From positions 1 through 64,000 of the forward strand of contig NZ_JAKFHA010000013.1 of assembly GCF_021502675.1 (NCBI RefSeq): a DNA stretch of 64,000 nucleotides, in the 5' to 3' direction. The translations under genes and the position numbers were made by a program. Below, piece by piece: positions 36,348 to 44,388 of the stretch. This stretch comes from Yinghuangia soli. GTDB taxonomy: Bacteria; Actinomycetota; Actinomycetes; Streptomycetales; Streptomycetaceae. The notes beneath the pieces are model-generated. The model saw only the letters and a program-made list of their open reading frames with translations, did no database searches and was not told the DNA's origin. How positions within the stretch are numbered: the first letter of the stretch is position 1; every line of letters starts with the position of its first letter.

Positions 36348-37256
36348 TCAGTTCCCCGACGGGTGCCAGACGGTCCGCGTCTCGGTGAACGCCAGCATCC
36401 GGTGCGGTCCCGGGTCGGCCGTCCAGTCCGGCTCCTTGGCCTCGGGCCGCAGCACGCGCTTGAGGTTGTCGGCCGCGGCGATCTCCAGATCGCGCACCGA
36501 CGCCACCCCGGTGTTGTGCGAAGCGCCCGCGAGGTCGATCGCGTTGACGTCCTGGTGCGCGGCCAGCCACGGCGCGATCTCCGCGACCGGACCGCTCAGC
36601 AGGTTGACCACGCCGCCCGGCACGTCGGAGACGCCCAGCACCTCGGCGAACGCCAGCGCGGGGAGCGGGGCCCGCTCGCTCGCCACCACGACCGCGGTGT
36701 TGCCGGTCGCGATGACCGGCGCGACGACGCTGGTGAGGCCGAGCAGCGACGACTTCTGCGGGGCCAGCACGGCCACCACGCCGGTCGGCTCCGGCGTCGA
36801 CCAGTTCGCGTACGGGCCGGCCACCGGGTTGGCGCCGCCCGCGACCTGCGCGAGCTTGTCGGTCCACCCGGCGTACCAGACCCAGCGGTCCACCGAGGCG
36901 TCCACGGCCGCGAGGGCCTTGTTGCGGCCCAGGCCCTCGGCCGCGGCGACCTCGCCTGCGAACTCCTCGCGGCGGGCCTCCAGCATCTCGGCGATGCGGT
37001 AGAGCACCTGGCCGCGGTTGAACGCGGTGGCACCCGACCAGCCGCCGAACGCCTTGCGGGCCGCCACGACCGCGTCGCGTGCGTCCTTGCGGGTGCCGCG
37101 CGGCGCGTTGGCCAGCTGACGGTCCTTCGTGTCGGTCACGGCGTACACCCGCCCGCTCTCGGAACGGGGGAACTTGCCCCCGATGTACAGCTTGTAGGTC
37201 TTGTTGACCGCGAGCCGGGCGGAGGAGCCTGCGGCGCGCATCGGTTCCTTAGACAT
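36348..37256 (-). CDS. Truncated aldehyde dehydrogenase-family protein lacking catalytic residues
   Basis: A 302-residue protein that aligns by eye only with the N-terminal, cofactor-binding part of aldehyde dehydrogenases (KLYIGGKFPRSESGR... TGVVAVLAPQKSSLLGLTSVVAPVIATGNTAVVV). The ELGGK glutamate motif and the catalytic Cys loop are absent, and the strand corresponding to FTGSTPVGK is degenerate (IDLAGASHNTG). Reading frame and codon use look intact, with its own GGAGG site 9 nt before ATG 37256, so this is a maintained short protein, not a fresh deletion. Its start overlaps the stop of the full-length ALDH gene by 8 bp. Perhaps a partner or regulator of that enzyme. Confidence 0.8.
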   Translation of the reverse strand: MSKEPMRAAGSSARLAVNKTYKLYIGGKFPRSESGRVYAVTDTKDRQLANAPRGTRKDARDAVVAARKAFGGWSGATAFNRGQVLYRIAEMLEARREEFAGEVAAAEGLGRNKALAAVDASVDRWVWYAGWTDKLAQVAGGANPVAGPYANWSTPEPTGVVAVLAPQKSSLLGLTSVVAPVIATGNTAVVVASERAPLPALAFAEVLGVSDVPGGVVNLLSGPVAEIAPWLAAHQDVNAIDLAGASHNTGVASVRDLEIAAADNLKRVLRPEAKEPDWTADPGPHRMLAFTETRTVWHPSGN

Positions 37257-38706
37257 CGAGGTACGCCTCCAGGCCCTGGCGGCCGCCCTCGCGGCCGAAG
37301 CCCGACTCCTTGAAGCCGCCGAACGGCGACGCCGGGTCGAACCTGTTGAACGTGTTGGTCCACACCACGCCGGCCCGCAGCCGCTGCGCGGTCCACAGCG
37401 CCTTGGCGCCCTTCTCGGTCCACACGCCCGCGGACAGGCCGTACGGCGTGTTGTTCGCCTTCTCGACCGCTTCCGCCGGGGTGCGGAAGGTCAGCACCGA
37501 CAGCACCGGGCCGAAGATCTCCTCGCGCGCGATGCGGTGCGCCTGGGTGACCCCGGTGAAGACGGTCGGCGGGAACCAGAAGCCCTTCGCCGGGATCTCG
37601 CACGGCGCGGTCCAGCGCTCCGCGCCCTCCGCGTCGCCGGCCGCCACCAGGTTCTTGATGCGGTCCAGCTGGGCGGCCGAGTTGATCGCGCCGACGTCGG
37701 TGTTCTTGTCCAGCGGGTCGCCCAGGCGCAGCGTGCCGAGGCGGCGCGTCAGCATCTCCAGGACCTGCTCGGCCACCGACTCCTGGACCAGCAGCCGCGA
37801 GCCCGCGCAGCAGACCTGGCCCTGGTTGAAGAAGATGCCGTTGACGATGCCCTCGATCGCGGAATCGAGCGCGGCGTCGTCGTAGACGATGTTGGCGGCC
37901 TTGCCGCCCAGCTCCAGCGTGAGCTTCTTGCCGGTGCCCGCGACGGTGCGGATGATCTCCTTGCCGACCGGCGTCGAACCGGTGAAGGCGACCTTGTCCA
38001 CGTCCGGGTGCGCGACGACCGCGCGGCCCGTCTCGCCCGCACCGGTGACGATGTTGACGACGCCCGCGGGCAGGCCCGCCTCGACGCAGATCTCCGCGAA
38101 GCGCAGCGCGGAGAGCGGCGTGGTCTCGGCCGGCTTGAGCACCACGGTGTTGCCCGCGGCCAGCGCCGGGGCGATCTTCCAGGCCAGCATCAGCAGCGGG
38201 AAGTTCCACGGGATGACCTGGGCGGCCACGCCGATCGGCTTCGGGTCCGGCCCGAAGCCGGCGTGGCCGAGCTTGTCCGCCCAGCCCGCGTAGTGGAAGA
38301 AGTGCGCGGCGACCAGCGGGACGTCGCTGTCCCGCGACTCGCGGATCGGCTTGCCGTTGTCCAGCGTCTCCAGGACGGCCAGCTCGCGGCCGTGCTCCTG
38401 GATCAGCCGCGCGATGCGGAATAGGTACTTGGCGCGCTCGCTGCCGGGCAGCGCGGACCACGACTTGAACGCCTTGCGGGCCGCCTTGACCGCGCGGTCG
38501 ACGTCCGCGGCACCGCCCACCGCGACCTCGGCGAGTACCTCTTCGGTGGCCGGGTTGACGGTCTTGAGCGTGCCGCCGTCGGCGGCCTCGGTGAACTTGC
38601 CGTCGATGAACAGCCCGTACGACGCGGCGATGTCCACCGCGGCCCGGGACTCGGGGGCCGGGGCGTAGTCGAACGCCTTGCCCGGCGTGGGGGAGAGAGA
38701 GCTCAC
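37249..38706 (-). CDS. Aldehyde dehydrogenase (NAD-dependent)
   Basis: Complete ALDH of 485 residues. Cofactor and catalytic elements are all present: IPWNFPLLMLAWKIAPALAAGN, FTGSTPVGKEI, LELGGKAANIV (general-base Glu) and NQGQVCCAGSRL (nucleophile Cys). It starts 3 bp after the deoC stop at GTG 38706, so it is co-transcribed. DeoC releases acetaldehyde, which this enzyme could oxidise to acetate. That role is inferred from the operon, since ALDH specificity cannot be read from sequence. Confidence 0.93.
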   Translation of the reverse strand: MSSLSPTPGKAFDYAPAPESRAAVDIAASYGLFIDGKFTEAADGGTLKTVNPATEEVLAEVAVGGAADVDRAVKAARKAFKSWSALPGSERAKYLFRIARLIQEHGRELAVLETLDNGKPIRESRDSDVPLVAAHFFHYAGWADKLGHAGFGPDPKPIGVAAQVIPWNFPLLMLAWKIAPALAAGNTVVLKPAETTPLSALRFAEICVEAGLPAGVVNIVTGAGETGRAVVAHPDVDKVAFTGSTPVGKEIIRTVAGTGKKLTLELGGKAANIVYDDAALDSAIEGIVNGIFFNQGQVCCAGSRLLVQESVAEQVLEMLTRRLGTLRLGDPLDKNTDVGAINSAAQLDRIKNLVAAGDAEGAERWTAPCEIPAKGFWFPPTVFTGVTQAHRIAREEIFGPVLSVLTFRTPAEAVEKANNTPYGLSAGVWTEKGAKALWTAQRLRAGVVWTNTFNRFDPASPFGGFKESGFGREGGRQGLEAYLDV

Positions 38707-38709
38707 GGG

Positions 38710-39666
38710 TCAGTCCACCGTCACGTAGTCGGGGCCGGAGTAGCGGCCGGTCGCCAGCTTCTGACGCTGCATGAGCAGGTCGTTCAGCAGGCTGGACGCG
38801 CCGAGGCGGAACCAGTCGGGGGTCAGCCAGTCGGGCCCGGCGGTCTCGTTGACCAGCACCAGGTACTTGATCGCGTCCTTGGTGGTGCGGATGCCGCCGG
38901 CCGGCTTCACGCCGATCTGCCGGCCGGTCGCGGCCCGGAAGTCGCGTACCGCCTCCATCATGATCAGCGTCACCGGCAGCGTGGCGTTGGTGCCCACCTT
39001 GCCGGTCGAGGTCTTGATGAAGTCCGCGCCGGCCAGCATGGCCAGCCACGACGCGCGCCGCACGTTGTCGTACGTGGACAGCTCGCCGGTCTCCAGGATC
39101 ACCTTGAGGTGCGCGCTGCCGCAGGCCGCCTTGACCGCCACGATCTCGTCGAAGACCTGCTGGTAGCGGCCGGACAGGAAGGCGCCGCGGTCGATGACCA
39201 TGTCGATCTCGTCCGCACCGGCCTGCACGGCCTGCGCGACGTCGGCCAGCTTGATGTCCAGCGCGGCCCGGCCGGACGGGAAGGCGGTGGCCACCGAGGC
39301 GACGTTCACCGGCGCCTTGCCGAGCGCCTCCTTGGCGATCCCGACCAGGTCGGGATACACGCAGATGGCCGCCGGGCGCGGGGCGTCCGGGGCGCTCGGG
39401 TCGGGGTGCAGGGCCTTGGCGCACAGCGCCCGGACCTTGCCCGGGGTGTCGGCACCCTCCAAGGTGGTCAGGTCGATCATCGAGATGGCGAGGTCGATCG
39501 CGAAGGCCTTGGCGTCCTTCTTGATCGAGCGCGTCCCGAGCATCGCGGCCCGGGACTCGGCCCCGACCTTGTCGATGCCGGGAAGCCCGTGGAGGAACCG
39601 GGAAAGGGCCGCCTCGGAAGACGTCACCTCGGCCGGGTCGGCTGGGAAGGCAGACAGCATGGTCAC
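38710..39666 (-). CDS. deoC: Deoxyribose-phosphate aldolase
   Basis: Class I aldolase of 318 residues (long DeoC type) cleaving 2-deoxyribose-5-phosphate to acetaldehyde and glyceraldehyde-3-phosphate. The Schiff-base Lys is in GADFIKTSTGKVGTNATL, and KPAGGIRTTKDAI carries the second active-site Lys. GTG 39666 is taken as start because the -10 box TATGCT lies 6 nt upstream and no ribosome binding site exists; ATG 39660 is two codons later. The promoter spacer is filled by the shared nucleoside operator. First gene of the deoC-ALDH-short ALDH operon. Confidence 0.94.
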   Translation of the reverse strand: MTMLSAFPADPAEVTSSEAALSRFLHGLPGIDKVGAESRAAMLGTRSIKKDAKAFAIDLAISMIDLTTLEGADTPGKVRALCAKALHPDPSAPDAPRPAAICVYPDLVGIAKEALGKAPVNVASVATAFPSGRAALDIKLADVAQAVQAGADEIDMVIDRGAFLSGRYQQVFDEIVAVKAACGSAHLKVILETGELSTYDNVRRASWLAMLAGADFIKTSTGKVGTNATLPVTLIMMEAVRDFRAATGRQIGVKPAGGIRTTKDAIKYLVLVNETAGPDWLTPDWFRLGASSLLNDLLMQRQKLATGRYSGPDYVTVD

Positions 39667-39672
39667 AACATG

Positions 39673-39702
39673 AGCATATCTACACGCGTAGCGCCCTGTC
39701 AG
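39673..39702 (-). promoter_or_regulatory. Promoter of deoC
   Basis: On the minus strand CTGACA (39702-39697), an 18-bp spacer and TATGCT (39678-39673), ending 6 nt before the GTG. Five of six matches to TTGACA make this the best-formed promoter seen in the window. Confidence 0.7.
39679..39692 (-). promoter_or_regulatory. Operator in the deoC promoter spacer
   Basis: Minus-strand GCTACGCGTGTAGA, 12 of 14 matches to the recurring palindrome TCTACGCGCGTAGA. It lies between -35 and -10 and abuts the -10 box, as at add. Confidence 0.7.
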
Positions 39703-39759
39703 GAGGTGCCGGGGAGGGACTATTTCGAAGCGTTGCGGTCGTGCGGCAGAATCCCGGCC

Positions 39760-40344
39760 ATGAACTCCGACGAGAGCGTCACCACATACCGCTCCAAGCC
39801 GGCCCTGTTCACCGGGGTCGTCATGGTGGCCGTCGGCCTGTGGCTGATCGTCGACTCGGCGCTCCGCGGCACCGGCGGGGACACCGTGACGATCATCGGC
39901 TCGGTCCTCGCCGCCGGAGCCCTGGTGGTCGCGCTCACGATCCGCGCCGCGATGTACGCGGGCCCGGACAAGCTGCTGATCCGCAACCCGTTCCGGACCG
40001 TGGAGATCCCCTGGGGCGCGGTCCAGGAGGTCAAGGCGGAGTACTCGCTGGAGGTGCGGGCGGACGACCGCAGCTTCCACATCTGGGCCGTCCCGGTCTC
40101 GCTGCGCGAGCGCAAGCGCGCCATCCGCGCCAACTCGCGCTCCCTCGGCGAGGACCCGTACGGCAGCAGCCGCATCAACGAGCCGGTGGCCGCGACCGCC
40201 GACCACGCCGTCGCGGACATCCGCGGCATGGCCGAGCAGTTCGCCAAGACGTCCACCGGCCCGGTGCGCGCGGTCTGGTGCTGGCCGGTTTTCGCCGCGA
40301 TCGCCGTCGGCGCGGGCATGGTCGTGCTCGGCACCACGCTCTGA
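39760..40344 (+). CDS. PH-domain-like small membrane protein
   Basis: Protein of 194 residues: two N-terminal helices (about 17-38 and 45-65), a soluble beta-rich segment (GPDKLLIRNPFRTVEIPWGAVQEVKAEYSLEVRADDRSFHIWAVPVSLRERKRA) typical of bacterial PH/DUF2581-like proteins, and a C-terminal helix (VWCWPVFAAIAVGAGMVVLG). Function unknown. No clear ribosome binding site precedes ATG 39760; CAGAAT lies 7 nt upstream. It is convergent with the Ser/Thr kinase gene, 15 bp apart. Confidence 0.72.
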   Translation: MNSDESVTTYRSKPALFTGVVMVAVGLWLIVDSALRGTGGDTVTIIGSVLAAGALVVALTIRAAMYAGPDKLLIRNPFRTVEIPWGAVQEVKAEYSLEVRADDRSFHIWAVPVSLRERKRAIRANSRSLGEDPYGSSRINEPVAATADHAVADIRGMAEQFAKTSTGPVRAVWCWPVFAAIAVGAGMVVLGTTL

Positions 40345-40359
40345 GTCCGCGGCGCCTGC

Positions 40360-42195
40360 TCAGGGCTGCGGGCAGGTCACCTGCACCTTGCTGAACGTCG
40401 CGCCGAAGTTGCCGCCCCTCTCGGGGGTGTTGAGCACGGTCAGCCCGGCCTGCGTCGCCGCGGCCGGGACGGGGGCGCTGCCCGGCAGGGACATCCAGTT
40501 GTCCGATGCGCCGACCCGCCACCAGCCGGTGGCCTGGCCGTTCCGTACGTCGAGGCGCAGCGACACCGTGTCCGCCGAGGTCTCCACAACACCGCCGGCC
40601 TCGTTGGCGTAAGGCGTGGTCAGCTTCCGGTGCACGCCGTTCGCGAAGTACTCGAACGCGATCGCGTCGAACGTCCCGTAGCCGCGCTCCAGGCGCACGT
40701 AGTTGTTCTGGTCCGCGAACACCAGCAGCCCGGCGGCCTGGTACCCGGCCTTCGGATCCACGGTCACCCGCGTCTCGATGCTGAACGACCCATTGACCCG
40801 CACGGTCACGAACGGCGCGGTCACCTTGCCCTGGAAGTCGGTGCGCACGTCGCTGCCCGGTGGGGCGGTGACCACCAGCCCCGGAGCCGTGTAGCGCGGC
40901 TCGATCGCGGTGTTGCCCACGTCCAGTTGCGGGTAGACGGTCGTGCCCCCGGTCAGATCGGCGTCCAGCGCACCGCACCCGGTCGGCGACGCCGCCGGGC
41001 TCCCGCTTCCTGCGTTGTCCCGCTTCGGGGTGTCGTCGTCCAGCAGCTTGGGGATGCCGAGCGCCGCGGCGGCGGTCAGCACGGCGACGGCTGCTGCGGC
41101 GGCGAGGATGCGCCGACGCCGCGGACTTCCGGCATGGCCATGGGCCAGCTCGGCGGACCTGTTCGGCACGGGCGGCAGCGTCGGCCGCGCGGTGGGCAAC
41201 TGCGGTGTCGGCGAGGGCGCTTCGGGCGCATGCCCGCGGTACACACCGCCGCCCGGAGCCGTGGGCTCCGCCGGCCCGACCATCTCCTGGACCGCCGTCT
41301 CGCCGGCCAGCGGATCGTCGGACAGCAGCGCCGCCGACCGGGCCAGCACCAGCTGCGTCAACGGCCGCGGGAGCCATGCGCCCGGCCGGTCGTTTTCGCC
41401 CAATGCGCTCAGCCGGTCCAGGATCTGACGCGGCGTCGGGCGGTCCGCCGGATCCTTCGCGAGCATCGCCGCGACCAGCGTCCGGTAGCGCTCCGGCACC
41501 GCGGACACGTCCGGCTCGCCGTACAGCACCTTGAAGAGCAGCTCCGTCAGGATGCCCTCGCCGAACGGGCTTTGCCCGGTGGCCGCATACGTCAGCACCG
41601 AACCCAGCGCGAACACATCGGTGGCGGGCCCGATCGGCCCGCTGCCGGCCTGCTCCGGGGCCAGGAAGCCGGGGGAGCCGACCATGAAACCGGTCCGGGT
41701 GATCGTGCCGCCCTCCAGGGCGCGGGCGATCCCGAAGTCGATGAGGCGCGGGCCGTCGGCGGCCAGGATGACGTTCGCGGGCTTGAGGTCGCGGTGCACG
41801 ATGCCCGCGGCGTGCACGGCGACCAGCGCCTCCGCGAGCCCGCCCGCCAGCGGGCCGAGTGAATCGGGCAGCGGGCCGAAGCGGCCCACCGCGTCGCCGA
41901 GCGGTACGCCGGCCACGTAACCGGTGGCCAGCCAGGGCGGGTTCCCCTGCGGGTCGGCGTCGAGCACCGGTGCGGTGAACACCCCGCTGACCGAGCGCGC
42001 CGCGGCCACTTCCCGCGCGAACCGCTCGCGGAAGTCCGGGTCGTCGGCGAAGTCGCTCCGGATCACCTTGAAGGCGACCGGACGCCCACCGGGCGAACGG
42101 GCCAGGTAGACACGGCCCATGCCGCCCGCCCCCAGGCGCGCCAGCATGCGGTACCCGGCGACCGCCGACGGATCGTCAGAACGCAGTGCTTCCAC
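40360..42195 (-). CDS. Membrane Ser/Thr protein kinase with extracytoplasmic beta-sandwich sensor
   Basis: Hanks-type kinase of 611 residues. The cytosolic kinase domain (about 12-265) has LGAGGMGRVYLA, AFKVI (Lys), HRDLKPANVIL, LIDFGIARAL and GFLAPEQ, so it looks active. A Pro-rich linker leads to one helix (about 360-380, ILAAAAAVAVLTAAAALGI). The outside part (about 430-608) resembles a DUF1349/concanavalin-like domain (FSIETRVTVDPKAGYQAAGLLVFADQNNYVRLERG), which could bind carbohydrate. GTG 42195 has GGGGAGGG 6 nt upstream. No PASTA repeats. Ligand and targets unknown. Confidence 0.88.
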   Translation of the reverse strand: MEALRSDDPSAVAGYRMLARLGAGGMGRVYLARSPGGRPVAFKVIRSDFADDPDFRERFAREVAAARSVSGVFTAPVLDADPQGNPPWLATGYVAGVPLGDAVGRFGPLPDSLGPLAGGLAEALVAVHAAGIVHRDLKPANVILAADGPRLIDFGIARALEGGTITRTGFMVGSPGFLAPEQAGSGPIGPATDVFALGSVLTYAATGQSPFGEGILTELLFKVLYGEPDVSAVPERYRTLVAAMLAKDPADRPTPRQILDRLSALGENDRPGAWLPRPLTQLVLARSAALLSDDPLAGETAVQEMVGPAEPTAPGGGVYRGHAPEAPSPTPQLPTARPTLPPVPNRSAELAHGHAGSPRRRRILAAAAAVAVLTAAAALGIPKLLDDDTPKRDNAGSGSPAASPTGCGALDADLTGGTTVYPQLDVGNTAIEPRYTAPGLVVTAPPGSDVRTDFQGKVTAPFVTVRVNGSFSIETRVTVDPKAGYQAAGLLVFADQNNYVRLERGYGTFDAIAFEYFANGVHRKLTTPYANEAGGVVETSADTVSLRLDVRNGQATGWWRVGASDNWMSLPGSAPVPAAATQAGLTVLNTPERGGNFGATFSKVQVTCPQP

Positions 42196-42391
42196 AGTTG
42201 TCCCTCCCCGCAACCACGGTACGGCCGGAAGAACGGTTCACCCAGACCGATCACCCACACGGCGGAACGCCCATCGGATCCGCACCATGCCGCCTCGCAA
42301 TCCCCGGACGAGCCGTGCCCCGCACCAGTTCCACGCCTCTGCGCCGACGCCCAAGTCCGAGGGATCTCCCCCGAGATCGAGGTGGAATGCC

Positions 42392-42438
42392 GAAGCCCGG
42401 CGGGCATGTGTGGTGGCCACACGTGCCCGCCGGGCTTT
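42392..42438. terminator. Large 22-bp hairpin downstream of pmmB
   Basis: The inner and outer stems are nearly perfect (42393-42406 with 42424-42437; 42407-42413 with 42417-42423, one G-T pair), and the loop is 3 nt. Short T runs flank it on both strands. It is about 100 bp past the pmmB stop. Confidence 0.7.
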
Positions 42439-42482
42439 CGTCCGGCTGCGGGAATCCCGTCCGGACCAAGGCCGATCCGCGC

Positions 42483-42516
42483 GGTCCGAACCGGTCTTGA
42501 CCGGTCCGAACCGGTC
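42483..42516. repeat. Direct 14-bp repeat with 20-bp period after pmmB
   Basis: GGTCCGAACCGGTC occurs at 42483-42496 and again at 42503-42516. Between and across them lies the dyad ACCGGTC-TT-GACCGGT (42490-42505). It adjoins the pmmB stop and may be part of an extended 3' structure. Confidence 0.45.
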
Positions 42517-42537
42517 CGACCGCCGGTCAGGCCCCGG

Positions 42538-44184
42538 TCACATGCCCAGCGCCGCCGCCAGGTCCGTCTTCAGCGCGGCCAGCGTCGCCGCGCCGACCGC
42601 CCTCGCCTCCTCGACCTGGCTGTGCACCGGCACCACGACCTGCAAGTAGCCCTTGAGCTTCGGCTCGGTTCCGCTCGGCCGGACCACGATGCGCGCCGAG
42701 GCGACGTCGTCGGCACCCGCGAGGGTGTACCGGAGGCCGTCGGTGGGCGGCAGGTCGGCGGAGCCCTCGGCCAGGTCCTCCACGCGCGCGACGGCCAGCC
42801 CGCCCAGCGCGGTCGGCGGAGTCGCCCGCAGCCGGGCCATGCCCTCCGCGATCTGCTCCAGCTTTTCCACCCGGACGGAGTACTGGTCGGTGGCGTGCAG
42901 CCCGTACTCGACGGCGATGCCGTCCAGCAGGTCGAGCAGCGTGCGGCCGTCCCGCTTCGCCGCCGCGGCCAGCTCCGCGACCATGAGCGCCGCGGTCACG
43001 CCGTCCTTGTCGCGCACTCCGGACGGGTCGACGCAGTACCCCAGGGCCTCCTCGTACGCGAAGGTCAGCCCCGGCACCCGCGCCAGCCACTTGAAGCCGG
43101 TCAGCGTCTCCACGTACTCCAGGCCGTACCGCGCGGCCACCGGGCCGAGCAGCGACGACGACACGATCGTGGTGGCCAGCACGCCGGAGCCGCCCGCCCG
43201 CCGGGCGATCTCGACACCCAGCAGCGCGCCGACCTCGTCGCCGCGCAGCATGCGCCACCCGCCCGGCGCCGCGGCATCCGGCACCGCGACGGCGCAGCGG
43301 TCCGCGTCCGGGTCGTTGGCGATCACCAGGTCGGCGTCGGCCGCGGCTGCGGTCTCGAAGGCCAGGTCCATCGCGCCCGGCTCTTCCGGGTTCGGGAAGG
43401 CGACCGTCGGGAACTCCGGGTCCGGCTCGGCCTGCGCGTCGACCACGGTCGGGACCGGGAAGCCGGCGCGCTCGAAGGCCCCGACCATCACCGCGCCGCC
43501 GACGCCGTGCATCGAGGTGTGCACGATGCGCACGTCCCGCGGCCCGCCGGCCGGCACCACGGCCGCGGCCCGGTCCAGGTACGCGTCCAGCAGGGTCTCG
43601 CCGAGCACCTCCCAGCCGCCGTCCGCCATCGGTACGTCGGCGAGCGCGCCGACCGCGTCGATGGCCGCCGCGATGTCCGCATCCGCGGGCGGCACGATCT
43701 GCGAGCCGTCGCCGAGGTACACCTTGTAGCCGTTGTCCCGCGGCGGGTTGTGGCTGGCCGTGACCATGACGCCGGCCGCGCAGCCCAGGTGCCGGATCGC
43801 GAACGCCAGCACCGGCGTGGGCAGCGGGCGCGGCAGCAGCAGCGCGTGCAGGCCGGCCGCCTCCATCACCGCCGCGGTGTCGCGCGCGAAGACGTCCGAC
43901 TTGTGGCGGGCGTCGTAGCCGATCACCACGGTGCCCGGCCGCGTGGCGTTCAGGTACGCCGCGAGCCCGGCCGCGGCCCTGATCACCACCGCGCGGTTCA
44001 TGCGGTTCGGCCCCGCCCCCAGCTCGCCGCGCAGCCCGGCGGTGCCGAACTGCAGCAGGCCGGCGAAGCGGTCTTCCAGCGCGGCGCGGTCGTCGGCGTC
44101 GAGCAGGGACTGCAACTCGGCGCGGGTGTCCGGGTCGGGGTCCTCGGCCAGCCAGATGCGGGCGGTCTCGACGACGTCACTCAA
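42538..44184 (-). CDS. pmmB: Alpha-D-phosphohexomutase family enzyme (PmmB; likely phosphopentomutase)
   Basis: Four-domain mutase of 548 residues. The phospho-Ser loop is MVTASHNPPRDNGYKVYLGD, the metal loop VIANDPDADRCAVAVPD, the sugar-binding loop near YVETLTGFKW and the phosphate-binding RPSGTEPKLKGY. Family members are labelled phosphomannomutase, but this length and type are closer to PGM2-like enzymes, some of which act on pentose-1-phosphates. Placed directly after purine nucleoside phosphorylase and in a nucleoside-catabolic region with no deoB, it probably converts (deoxy)ribose-1-phosphate to the 5-phosphate. TTG 44184 is the start: AAGGAG sits 6 nt upstream. Confidence 0.88.
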   Translation of the reverse strand: MSDVVETARIWLAEDPDPDTRAELQSLLDADDRAALEDRFAGLLQFGTAGLRGELGAGPNRMNRAVVIRAAAGLAAYLNATRPGTVVIGYDARHKSDVFARDTAAVMEAAGLHALLLPRPLPTPVLAFAIRHLGCAAGVMVTASHNPPRDNGYKVYLGDGSQIVPPADADIAAAIDAVGALADVPMADGGWEVLGETLLDAYLDRAAAVVPAGGPRDVRIVHTSMHGVGGAVMVGAFERAGFPVPTVVDAQAEPDPEFPTVAFPNPEEPGAMDLAFETAAAADADLVIANDPDADRCAVAVPDAAAPGGWRMLRGDEVGALLGVEIARRAGGSGVLATTIVSSSLLGPVAARYGLEYVETLTGFKWLARVPGLTFAYEEALGYCVDPSGVRDKDGVTAALMVAELAAAAKRDGRTLLDLLDGIAVEYGLHATDQYSVRVEKLEQIAEGMARLRATPPTALGGLAVARVEDLAEGSADLPPTDGLRYTLAGADDVASARIVVRPSGTEPKLKGYLQVVVPVHSQVEEARAVGAATLAALKTDLAAALGM

Positions 44185-44228
44185 GGCGGTCTCCTTAACG
44201 AGCAGGTGGCATCCACCGGCCTGGGACT

Positions 44229-44267
44229 GATCGGGATGATGCCCGGAGCGGATCGGGATCATCCCGG
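44229..44267. repeat. Direct and inverted repeats in front of pmmB
   Basis: GATCGGGATGATGCCCGGA (44229-44247) is repeated as GATCGGGATCATCCCGGA (44250-44267). GGGATGAT at 44233 and ATCATCCC at 44259 form an inverted pair. Sited 45-85 bp before the pmmB start, it may be a regulator site distinct from the TCTACGCGCGTAGA operator. Confidence 0.45.
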
Positions 44268-44297
44268 ACCTGTTCGGCCGGATGCGGGAAATGATCG

Positions 44298-44383
44298 GGC
44301 GCGGCACATGCCACAAGCCGCCGGTCCGGTCCGGGGCGGGAGCTCCCAGGTCCGGACCGGCGGCTTGTGGCATGTGCCGCGCC
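44298..44383. terminator. Perfect 32-bp inverted repeat after the purine nucleoside phosphorylase gene
   Basis: Arms at 44298-44329 and 44352-44383 are exact reverse complements; the 22-nt loop itself contains GGGAGCTCCC. The outer arm ends 6 bp past the phosphorylase stop, so the transcript would fold into a very long hairpin. No U-tract is present. It may end or stabilise the mRNA and reduce read-through into pmmB. Confidence 0.75.
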
Positions 44384-44388
44384 GGGCG

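Larger units (their letters stand above)
42196..42537. other. 342-bp gap between the kinase gene and pmmB
   Basis: Holds the large pmmB terminator hairpin (42392-42438), a 20-bp-period repeat beside the pmmB stop (42483-42516) and presumably the kinase promoter nearer 42200-42300. No gene and no convincing promoter hexamers were seen. Confidence 0.5.

Noticed and set aside
36348-37256. Short ALDH as a pseudogene
   Set aside because: The frame is intact, with its own ribosome binding site and coupled start, and no downstream remnant of a catalytic domain follows it. It was therefore listed as a gene.
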